A stretch of 47,862 nt of DNA from an uncultured Clostridia bacterium (GTDB lineage: Bacteria; Bacillota; Clostridia; Christensenellales; UBA1242): the NCBI GenBank assembly GCA_944372325.1, contig CALVYR010000005.1, forward strand, positions 1 to 47,862. The letters are read 5' to 3'. This document shows positions 1 through 6,722 of the stretch, in pieces. A model generated the notes under the pieces. It searched no databases. It was not told the DNA's origin and worked only from the letters and a program-made list of their open reading frames with translations. Both the position numbers and the translations under genes were made by a program. Positions within the stretch are counted from its first letter, which is position 1; each line of letters starts with the position of its first letter.

Positions 1-4
1 TAGT

Positions 5-805
5 ATGATTGCAGATACACATAACGACTATTTAACTAAGGGCGTCAGCTCTACCTATCTTGAAGACAGGGAGGAATATTTAAAATTTTTATGCTCTCCT
101 GTTTGGACGAGCGAAATTTCTGAGCCATTAATTAAAATAAAAAAGGCCAAAGAATTTTTAGACAGCAAAAAGTTAAACACCACGCTTAAGCTTTGCGTTG
201 AGGATTGCTGGTTTTTAAATAAAAATAATCTTGAGGAATTTTTAGCCCTTGAGCCCTTTTATGTTGGCCTTACTTGGAATGATACAAATTGTTTAGCTGG
301 CGGTTGCTTTGGTGAAGGTGGGCTAACAGACTTTGGAAAAAGCGTTGTAAAGCTCTTTGAAAAGCATGGCGTTGTTATAGATACTGCTCATCTTAACAGG
401 CAAAGCTTTTTTGACCTTGTCAAAATAACTTCTCGCCCGCTCTTTAACTCGCATTCTGCTGTAGACGCGCTGTGTGAAACAACAAGAAATCTAACAGATG
501 AACAGTTAAAACTCTTTAAAGACGGCGGGTTTATTGGCGTATACTTTGTGGGTAAATTTTTATCTACAGGCAAAGTGACCAGTGATACAGTGGCTGACCA
601 TATAGATTACATTGTGGATAAATGCGGAATAGATCATGTTGGCTTTGGCACAGACTTTAATGGAACTGATGAACTTCCTGAAGATGTGCGCGACTACAGT
701 GATGTAGAAAATGTTTTGATGAAATTAAAAGCCCGAGGCTATGATGATATTTCACTTAATAAAATTAGGTATAATAATTTTTATAGCTATTTAACTAGAA
801 TTTAA
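5..805 (+). CDS. Membrane dipeptidase, peptidase family M19
   Basis: A zinc-dependent dipeptidase of the renal dipeptidase family, a TIM barrel that cleaves dipeptides. All expected metal ligands are visible: H6 and D8 in DTHND, E66 in VEDCW, H129 in DTAHL, H150 in NSHSA (21 residues apart, the same spacing as the two histidines of human DPEP1) and D217 in GFGTDFNG. The RNLTDEQL segment after the second histidine is also typical. At 266 residues it is shorter than most relatives (about 310-400), the loss being mainly in the loops of the N-terminal half. There is no signal peptide, so it is probably cytoplasmic. The start lies 5 nt from the window edge, so its ribosome-binding site is not visible, but MIADTHND is where many relatives begin. 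Confidence 0.9.
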   Translation: MIADTHNDYLTKGVSSTYLEDREEYLKFLCSPVWTSEISEPLIKIKKAKEFLDSKKLNTTLKLCVEDCWFLNKNNLEEFLALEPFYVGLTWNDTNCLAGGCFGEGGLTDFGKSVVKLFEKHGVVIDTAHLNRQSFFDLVKITSRPLFNSHSAVDALCETTRNLTDEQLKLFKDGGFIGVYFVGKFLSTGKVTSDTVADHIDYIVDKCGIDHVGFGTDFNGTDELPEDVRDYSDVENVLMKLKARGYDDISLNKIRYNNFYSYLTRI

Positions 806-849
806 ATATTTTCTTAAGAAAAAATTAAAGTTTAAAAAATAATTAATTT

Positions 850-884
850 TAAGGGTTGACAAATGTTAACCCTTATGATATTTT
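850..884 (+). promoter_or_regulatory. Promoter with operator-like palindrome, upstream of the ABC exporter
   Basis: A consensus -35 TTGACA (856-861) is followed after 17 nt by TATTTT (879-884), preceded by TG as in extended -10 promoters. The -35 lies inside an inverted repeat, TAAGGGTTGAC (850-860) and GTTAACCCTTA (865-875), with a 4-nt centre and one mismatch in 11. A repressor bound there would block RNA polymerase. No regulator gene is adjacent within the window. The predicted transcription start falls at about 891, just at the Shine-Dalgarno sequence of the following small ORF. Confidence 0.7.
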
Positions 885-900
885 AAAAATAAAGGAGGAG

Positions 901-1023
901 AATGCGAAATGAATAAATTAAATAAAGTCGAAATTTTAAAATTAAATAATTTAAGCTTTTCGCATTGTGCCGAAATTAATTTTTGAAATTAAAAGCCTTT
1001 GCGAATTTTGCACAGGTTTTTTT
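901..1023 (+). promoter_or_regulatory. Candidate transcription attenuator in the ABC exporter leader
   Basis: Three mutually exclusive pairings can be drawn. AATGCGAAA (901-909) pairs perfectly with TTTCGCATT (958-966). TTCGC (959-963) can instead pair with GCGAA (1001-1005). CCTTTGC (996-1002) pairs with GCACAGG (1010-1016) with one mismatch and is followed by seven T (1017-1023), giving a weak intrinsic terminator. The second pairing destroys both the first and the third, so the layout is anti-antiterminator, antiterminator, terminator. A short ORF lies in the loop of the first helix. This is read from the sequence only; no known riboswitch class was recognised. Confidence 0.5.
909..986 (+). 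CDS. 25-residue leader peptide or small peptide
   Basis: ATG at 909 follows AAAGGAGG (891-898) at usable spacing; an earlier ATG at 902 is too close and stops after four codons. The peptide begins MNKLNKVEILKLNN and ends SFSHCAEINF, with one cysteine and no transmembrane stretch. The Shine-Dalgarno sequence sits at the predicted 5' end of the transcript. The ORF is followed by a terminator-like hairpin and then an ABC exporter, so it may be a regulatory leader peptide. A small exported peptide is the alternative. No family was recognised. Confidence 0.45.
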   Translation: MNKLNKVEILKLNNLSFSHCAEINF

Positions 1024-1065
1024 ATGCAAAAAAAGCTTAAAAAATTATTTTAGCAAGGGGTTTTT

Positions 1066-2889
1066 ATGAAAAAATTAAAGGATAAAGAAAAAATAAATAA
1101 TAAAGCTAGTTTAAAGCCGTATTTATCAAGATATAAATGGCAAATAATTTTATACATAATAATTTACGGTATAGCATCGGCGTGCGACATTTTAACCACA
1201 ATTTTCTTTGCAAATATTATAGAAAAAATAACCTTTAATTTATATTTAGAGGCTATTTACGATTCATTAATTGTTTTAGGAATTATTTTAATAAAAAGGC
1301 TTGGTTGGTATCTATCAAATAGAATTTACTACAAATATACAAATAGAATAATGGCAGAACTAAATTTCGATTTAGCAAAACAAGCCTTTAAGCTAAACTC
1401 TAAAACCTATTCAGACAATGACATTGGCACCTTTGTTCAAAGAATTGTTTCCGACCCAGAGCGAATTGTAACAAACCTTTCCGATGTTATCATCACGCTT
1501 ATGGATATGATTTCTGCTCTAGTTATAATTATTTACATCACAACTATTAATATATATATTTCACTAATACTTGTAGGCCTAATATTAATTTGCGGACTAC
1601 TTGAAATTAGGCGTGTTAAGGTGTTTAAGAAAAACAGGGTAGACATGAGAAAGAAAAACGATAAAATCAACTCCTTAACCACGGAAATTGTAAGAAGTGA
1701 AAAGGACATAAAAAGTTTAGGGCTAGAAAGCAAACTGGAAGAGGTGTCTAAGGAAAATTATGATTTATATAAAAAGGCGTCATATAAGCTCAGTATGACG
1801 GACTGCAACTTTTGGAGTTTAAGGAATGTTTTAATAGAGGTCGTAACAATAGGTGTGCTAATACTTGGCATTTACTTTATGGATAAAGGCTTAATGACTT
1901 TAGCTGCATTTATGATAGTCTATTCAAACCGTGGATATATCTACGACCTAGTTTGGTCAGCGGGAAATATTAGCAGTAAATTTGCAGATATTAAAGTTTG
2001 CAAAGATAGAATGTTCGCTCTATTTGATGATGAAAGATTTGGAACTGAGCATTTTGGAAATGTTCATCTAGAAAAATTAAAGGGCGAAATAGAATTTAAA
2101 CATGTAGCGTATTCCTATGTCGAATATGAGGATGACACTCAAGATAACGAGCAAAAGCTTAAAAAACGCCAAAAAAATGTGAAAAAAGAAAGAAAAATTG
2201 CTTCTACCAATCAAATTTTTAAAGATTTAAACTTTAAAATAGAACCAAATTCCACGGTGGCATTTGTAGGGCGCTCAGGAAGTGGTAAGTCTACAATCTT
2301 AAATCTTATGTCTAAAATGTATGTAGTTGATAGTGGTGAAATTTTGATAGACGGCGTAAATATCAACGACTTAGATAAAAAGAGTTTAAGAAATGGCATA
2401 TCTCTTGTAAACCAATTCCCATATATATTTGATATGACAATAAGGGAAAATTTAAGTCTTGCAAAAACGGATGCCACTGAAGAGGAAATGATAGAAAGCC
2501 TTAAAAAGGCCAGCCTCTGGGACTTTGTTTCAAGTCTCTCTAAAGGCATAGACACGCGCGTTGGAGAGGGTGGAATAAAGCTTTCAGGCGGACAAAAGCA
2601 AAGGCTTGCAATTGCAAGAGCGTTACTAAGAAATTCTTCCATAATTATTTTTGATGAAAGCACATCTAGCCTAGACAACTTTGCTCAAGAGGATATAAAA
2701 AAGAGCATAGATGCTTTGAAAGGTGAAAGCACAATTATAATAGTTGCGCACAGGCTTTCAACCATAAGGAATTCCGATGTCATATATTTCCTAGATCAAG
2801 GCAATATTTTAGATGTTGGAACCTTTGAAGAACTTTTTGAAAGAAACGAACTATTTAAAAGTATGTTTGTGGCAGAAAATTTAACATAA
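1066..2889 (+). CDS. ABC exporter, fused membrane and ATPase domains
   Basis: A half-transporter of the MsbA/LmrA multidrug or lipid exporter type, expected to work as a dimer in the cytoplasmic membrane. Residues 20-330 hold the transmembrane domain with several hydrophobic helices. The ATPase domain follows with Walker A GRSGSGKST (near 402), Q-loop VNQFPYIF, signature LSGGQKQR (near 506), Walker B IIIFDE (526-531) and the H-loop in VAHRLST. All catalytic residues are present. An unusual lysine/glutamate-rich insertion lies between the first ATPase strand (EFKHVAYSYV) and IFKDLNF. There is no N-terminal C39 peptidase, so it is not a bacteriocin-processing type. A Shine-Dalgarno AAGGGG precedes the start; transcription probably comes from the promoter at 850-884 through the leader. 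The substrate is unknown. Confidence 0.9.
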   Translation: MKKLKDKEKINNKASLKPYLSRYKWQIILYIIIYGIASACDILTTIFFANIIEKITFNLYLEAIYDSLIVLGIILIKRLGWYLSNRIYYKYTNRIMAELNFDLAKQAFKLNSKTYSDNDIGTFVQRIVSDPERIVTNLSDVIITLMDMISALVIIIYITTINIYISLILVGLILICGLLEIRRVKVFKKNRVDMRKKNDKINSLTTEIVRSEKDIKSLGLESKLEEVSKENYDLYKKASYKLSMTDCNFWSLRNVLIEVVTIGVLILGIYFMDKGLMTLAAFMIVYSNRGYIYDLVWSAGNISSKFADIKVCKDRMFALFDDERFGTEHFGNVHLEKLKGEIEFKHVAYSYVEYEDDTQDNEQKLKKRQKNVKKERKIASTNQIFKDLNFKIEPNSTVAFVGRSGSGKSTILNLMSKMYVVDSGEILIDGVNINDLDKKSLRNGISLVNQFPYIFDMTIRENLSLAKTDATEEEMIESLKKASLWDFVSSLSKGIDTRVGEGGIKLSGGQKQRLAIARALLRNSSIIIFDESTSSLDNFAQEDIKKSIDALKGESTIIIVAHRLSTIRNSDVIYFLDQGNILDVGTFEELFERNELFKSMFVAENLT

Positions 2890-2937
2890 TGAATAAAAGC
2901 CAAATTTTTACACACTCTAAGTTTAGAGGAGGTAAAA

Positions 2938-3156
2938 ATGGTAATAGCAAATATAATCAGTTTTATTATTTTGCTCATTGGTGGCTTAAATTGGGGTTTG
3001 GTTGGCATATTCAACTTTAACCTTGTGGACTGGATATTTGGAGGCTACAATGCAGGATCAATAATAGTGTATATACTAGTATTAATATCAGCAATTTGGC
3101 TAATAATATCTGCCTGCATGAGAAGAAGCATAATTTTGCACTCAGATAGAGATTAG
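2938..3156 (+). CDS. DUF378 family small membrane protein
   Basis: A 72-residue protein with the family hallmark GGLNWGLVG near residue 20 and an IFGG turn between two hydrophobic helices. DUF378 proteins are small two-helix membrane proteins of unknown function, widespread in Firmicutes. A strong GAGGAGG precedes the ATG. It lies 48 nt downstream of the ABC exporter and is probably co-transcribed, then closed by the terminator at 3171-3200. The C-terminal tail is short and basic to polar (MRRS...DRD). Confidence 0.85.
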   Translation: MVIANIISFIILLIGGLNWGLVGIFNFNLVDWIFGGYNAGSIIVYILVLISAIWLIISACMRRSIILHSDRD

Positions 3157-3170
3157 GAAACTATAGTAAC

Positions 3171-3200
3171 AAAACCACGCTTTGTGCGTGGTTTTGTTTT
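3171..3200. terminator. Bidirectional intrinsic terminator
   Basis: AAAACCACGC (3171-3180) pairs perfectly with GCGTGGTTTT (3186-3195) around a 5-nt loop, with T-rich flanks on both strands. It separates the DUF378 gene from the convergent gltX. Confidence 0.85.
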
Positions 3201-3231
3201 GCGTTTATAATTAATTGTTTTTAAAATTTGT

Positions 3232-4869
3232 TTACTTTACATTTTCAAATCTTCGTTGAATTTCGCGGGCACCTAGAACTTTGGCTATGGAATATATGTC
3301 GGGTGAGTTCTTCCTGCCAGTTAGCGCAAGCCTTATATAGGTGCAGACATCGGCTACATTTCCTTTGTAGTTTTCAGGGCTCTGCTTGTATGCCTTGTTG
3401 TCCGTGGCATAGCCAAGGGTGCTTGCCATTTCCTTTATTCTAGCAAACCATGTTTCCTTGTCGTCTTCGGCGTTATATACTTCCATATACGCGCGCACTA
3501 CTTCTTTAAGCTTTTTCTTATCTATGCCGTCTAGTTCGTAATTCTTTATGCCATAAAACATATAGTCATAATAGTGTTTTACTTCGCTCCACTTTGATAT
3601 ATCCTTTCTAGGCTTTGGAGTGTCACGGTCTATGTTTAAAACTGCCTTAGAAAAATCTTGATTTTCAGTTAGAGTTTTAAAGAATTCAACATCATATCTG
3701 TTTGCCCATTCAGCGAGCATACGGTAAACTTCGTCTGCGGAAAGATGGGAGATATAGTTTTTAGAGATGTCAGCAAGCTTTACAAAGTCGAACATCGGGT
3801 TGTTTGAACCAATCTTTTCAATAGAGAATGGAAATTCTTTATAGGAAAGGGTAGGGTTGTTTGTGCGCCAAATTTCAAAGTCGGAATTAAGTAGGTTTAA
3901 AAGATATTCAATAACTGCAATTTTAGGATAGCCTTCCTCTATGAAATATCTTACATCTGCTTCTGGGTCCTTACGCTTACTTAGTTTACGCTTATTGCCG
4001 TTTTCATCCAGTTTGCATATAACTGGTGTGTGTGCGTATTTTGGGGGTTTAAATCCTAGCGCTTTAAAGACCTCTAGGTGTGCAGAAAGTGATGGATACC
4101 ATTCCTCTCCACGAACTACAATTGTAGTTCCCATAAGGCTATCATCTACAGCGTGCGCAAAGGCGTAAGGTGGAATTCCGTTGCTCTTCATGAGAACTAT
4201 ATCTTTGGCGTTCTCTCTAATTTCACGCTCACCCTTAATTAGGTCTACTATTTTTATTGTCTTGTTTGGGTCGCCAGCACTCTTTAATTTTAAGGCAAAT
4301 TCCTCGCCCGAGGCTAGTTTTTCTTTAATTTCATCTAGCGTCAAGTTTCTGCAAGGATCGTGTTCCTCAATTTCACCTGTTTCCTCAAGCTGTTTTTGTC
4401 TGCGCTCTTCCACATCTTCAAGCCCCTCAGTTTTTTTGCAAAAGCAGGGGAAAGCCTTGCCCTTTTCTACTAGATATTTGGCAAAAGATTGATAAATTCC
4501 TAGACGCTTACTTTGAATGTAATCGCCATAATTTCCAACTTGTGGAAGTTCATCACCGCGGTAGCCTTCATCTGGAGATAGGTCGTAGGATACAAGCATA
4601 TTGTAGGCTATGTCTCCTGCATTATCAATAAGGCGCTTTTGGTCGGTATCCTCAAGCCTTAAATAGAAGATTCCGCCTGTTTTTCTTGCTGTTAGTTTGT
4701 TAATTAATGCACTGTAGGCATGCCCTGTGTGAAGATAGCCTGTAGGGCTTGGGGCAAGCCTCGTAACTTCAGCTCCGCGCTTTAATTCGCGTTTAGGATA
4801 TTTTTCTAGCCAGTAATTAACATCCTTTGCGTTTGGATAAAGTAAATTTGCTAATAATTTTGTGTCCAT
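3232..4869 (-). CDS. gltX: Glutamate--tRNA ligase
   Basis: A class I aminoacyl-tRNA synthetase that charges tRNA with glutamate. The ATP-binding HIGH motif appears as HTGH (47-50) in the context RLAPSPTGYLHTGHA, and KMSKS as KLSKR (295-299). RLEDTDQ and VRGEEW are further family signatures. At 545 residues it belongs to the longer clostridial form with an N-terminal extension (about 30 residues, YPKRELKRG) before the catalytic fold. Its ATG directly abuts the stop codon of the upstream lipoprotein gene, with GGAG inside that gene as ribosome-binding site, so the two are co-transcribed. No GatCAB genes are in the window, so whether it is discriminating cannot be judged. Confidence 0.95.
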   Translation of the reverse strand: MDTKLLANLLYPNAKDVNYWLEKYPKRELKRGAEVTRLAPSPTGYLHTGHAYSALINKLTARKTGGIFYLRLEDTDQKRLIDNAGDIAYNMLVSYDLSPDEGYRGDELPQVGNYGDYIQSKRLGIYQSFAKYLVEKGKAFPCFCKKTEGLEDVEERRQKQLEETGEIEEHDPCRNLTLDEIKEKLASGEEFALKLKSAGDPNKTIKIVDLIKGEREIRENAKDIVLMKSNGIPPYAFAHAVDDSLMGTTIVVRGEEWYPSLSAHLEVFKALGFKPPKYAHTPVICKLDENGNKRKLSKRKDPEADVRYFIEEGYPKIAVIEYLLNLLNSDFEIWRTNNPTLSYKEFPFSIEKIGSNNPMFDFVKLADISKNYISHLSADEVYRMLAEWANRYDVEFFKTLTENQDFSKAVLNIDRDTPKPRKDISKWSEVKHYYDYMFYGIKNYELDGIDKKKLKEVVRAYMEVYNAEDDKETWFARIKEMASTLGYATDNKAYKQSPENYKGNVADVCTYIRLALTGRKNSPDIYSIAKVLGAREIQRRFENVK

Positions 4870-5823
4870 CTATTCTTCTGCTCCTATAAGTTTTAGTGTA
4901 GAGTTATATAGAACCTCTACATAACTATTTAAAAAGCTGTCTATTTTTGTTTTGTGTGCGAGTTCTAATTTATCTTGTGTGTCTACATTTAAATAATCTA
5001 TTTCATCAAGTGCAGTTTGGTATAGTTCTATTTCTGCCATAAATCTTTCATAGACATCATTCCATTCTGCAAAACTTGTGCTAATAAAGTTTGTTTGGTC
5101 TGTGAGTTTAGAGTTTAAATCGTCTATATAAGCTTTAATTTCGCTAACTTCTTGGTATTCGCCGTCAAACTCGCCAAAGGCATAAAGGTTATAGGAATAT
5201 ATTATTCTAGCCATGCTTGATGTGTAACAATATTTTATATCAGAGTTTTCTGCAGTGGAAATTTGATTGTAAGAAAGCTCATAGGTATCTAAAAAGCTTA
5301 TGTTTGTTTGGCTAACTTTTAGTATAAGTGAGGAAAAGGCTCTTTTATATTCCTTTAACTCTTGAAGCGCGTTTGCGCTATTTGGTATATCTTGTACATC
5401 TTTAACTGCATTTTCAAACTCGGATTTTGCTGTACGGAAAGCGCTTATTTCCTCATCAAGTTCTACAATTTCCTCTCTTAAACTGTTGTGCGCATCTCTA
5501 ACACTTCCGTCTGTAACTTTAAGCGTTACAATGCCAAAGTTTTTATAATATCTTTTTGTAATATCAAAACTTAGCTTTAACATCTCTTCATAATTTTTAA
5601 GTGAGGCAAACTCGCTGTCCTCTAAGTTTATAGCATCTTGAACATTTGAAATGTATACTAAATTGTCTGAATAAAAGATGTCGCTATTTTTTGGTGAGGC
5701 GTCTGTGCCTAAAATAAGTTCATATTGGGTAAGGGTTTGCTTCCAAAACTCATCTGTTTCACCGCAGGCGGTGAATATAAAGGCAAAACAGAACATTAGC
5801 ATAATGCAGGCAATTTTTTTCAT
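4870..5823 (-). CDS. Putative lipoprotein, mostly helical, unknown function
   Basis: A 317-residue exported protein with a lipoprotein signal peptide whose lipobox FTAC puts the lipidated cysteine at residue 20. The mature part is rich in Leu, Glu, Lys and Ser and looks largely alpha-helical, with coiled-coil-like stretches (for example EEIVELDEEISAFRTAKSEF). No family was recognised. Its ATG overlaps the stop of the upstream membrane-anchored protein (ATGA) and has AAGGAGG before it. A segment beginning LVYISNVQDAINLEDSEF can be aligned without gaps to one in that upstream protein, which suggests a diverged tandem pair. gltX follows directly. Confidence 0.75.
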   Translation of the reverse strand: MKKIACIMLMFCFAFIFTACGETDEFWKQTLTQYELILGTDASPKNSDIFYSDNLVYISNVQDAINLEDSEFASLKNYEEMLKLSFDITKRYYKNFGIVTLKVTDGSVRDAHNSLREEIVELDEEISAFRTAKSEFENAVKDVQDIPNSANALQELKEYKRAFSSLILKVSQTNISFLDTYELSYNQISTAENSDIKYCYTSSMARIIYSYNLYAFGEFDGEYQEVSEIKAYIDDLNSKLTDQTNFISTSFAEWNDVYERFMAEIELYQTALDEIDYLNVDTQDKLELAHKTKIDSFLNSYVEVLYNSTLKLIGAEE

Positions 5824-6605
5824 GCTTCCACCTCCTTAATTAAATCGAATGAAGCGTTTATCGCGTCTACATTATCTTGAGTAAAGATAAAGGTTGTAAG
5901 CGCGCTTTTATATATAAAGATTGTGTTGTTATAAAAAACTAAAGCGGTCATATCTTCTTTAACCTTTTCCGCAGTTTGAGTTGCGTGGTATACAAAGGTT
6001 GCAGAATAGGCGTTCACCTCTATGCCTCTTGTTGTGCTATTGTATATAATTTCGCCAGCGTATTTAAATACATCTATATTAGCTTCAGTGATTAGCTTAT
6101 ATTTTTCTAAAAACTTCTCCGCATAGCTGTTTTGGTCTGTTTGACTTAAAGTGGTATCAAATAGCGGTTTTATAAACTCATCGCAATAGCTATAGAACTC
6201 TTCATATGCCTGCTTTGCTGTAGATAGTGCATTGTTTAAGTTGTTAACCTCAGTGTTGTAGCTATCTGAGCGATAGGTATAGGCTAGGTTTTGGCTAATA
6301 AAGCCCGAAAGCACTTCCATTAATGCAGTGTTTACCCTGTTGTAATTGTTTAAAGTCGTGGTGTTTTTAGAGCTTAAGTTTTCAAAAGCCTCAATGCCCG
6401 TTACATAGTAAAGAGTGTTATCTGTTATTTGATCATTTTCCAAATGGTCATCACGGTTGTAGAGCGAAATAGCGTCATCGAAGTTTGTTTTGGCTTGGCT
6501 GAGCGCGGGCTCGGGTAAGAGCACGGTTACGAGAATTATTGCTACAATTGCCGTGAGTAAAACAATGGAAAAGAATATAATTCTACCTTTTTTTGTTTTT
6601 AACAT
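5820..6605 (-). CDS. Membrane-anchored exported protein, unknown function
   Basis: The ATG at 6605 is chosen because GGAGAA precedes it at good spacing; an in-frame extension to 6695 has no such site. The 261-residue product starts with a basic stretch and one transmembrane helix (IIFFSIVLLTAIVAIILVTV) and then an extracellular helical domain. The segment LYYVTGIEAFENLSSKNT aligns with the lipoprotein encoded just downstream (7 identities in 24 positions by eye). The two are probably diverged duplicates acting at the same surface. The coupling to gltX is likely only positional. An extended -10 (TGGTAACAT, minus strand, about 6625-6633) could start the operon. Confidence 0.7.
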   Translation of the reverse strand: MLKTKKGRIIFFSIVLLTAIVAIILVTVLLPEPALSQAKTNFDDAISLYNRDDHLENDQITDNTLYYVTGIEAFENLSSKNTTTLNNYNRVNTALMEVLSGFISQNLAYTYRSDSYNTEVNNLNNALSTAKQAYEEFYSYCDEFIKPLFDTTLSQTDQNSYAEKFLEKYKLITEANIDVFKYAGEIIYNSTTRGIEVNAYSATFVYHATQTAEKVKEDMTALVFYNNTIFIYKSALTTFIFTQDNVDAINASFDLIKEVEA

Positions 6606-6673
6606 AATTTTCTCCTTCAAGGCTATGTTACCACATTTTTGAAAGAAATAAAAGTATTTTTTGTCAGTATAAC

Positions 6674-6702
6674 TTGAATTTGAGCATTTTTGCACTTAAA
6701 CT
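6674..6702 (+). promoter_or_regulatory. Promoter of the fibre-like protein gene
   Basis: TTGAAT (6674-6679), 17 nt, TAAACT (6697-6702). The predicted start at about 6709 lies at the Shine-Dalgarno AAAGGGGAA of the gene at 6723, which rules out the longer in-frame start at 6690. Confidence 0.55.
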
Positions 6703-6722
6703 CATTAAAAAAGGGGAAAATT

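Noticed and set aside
2211..2678. 155-codon open frame antisense to the ABC exporter
   Set aside because: It lies within the conserved ATPase domain on the other strand, and no ribosome-binding site or recognisable product is present.
3228..3443. Plus-strand open frame over the gltX 3' end
   Set aside because: It lies entirely opposite conserved gltX coding sequence.
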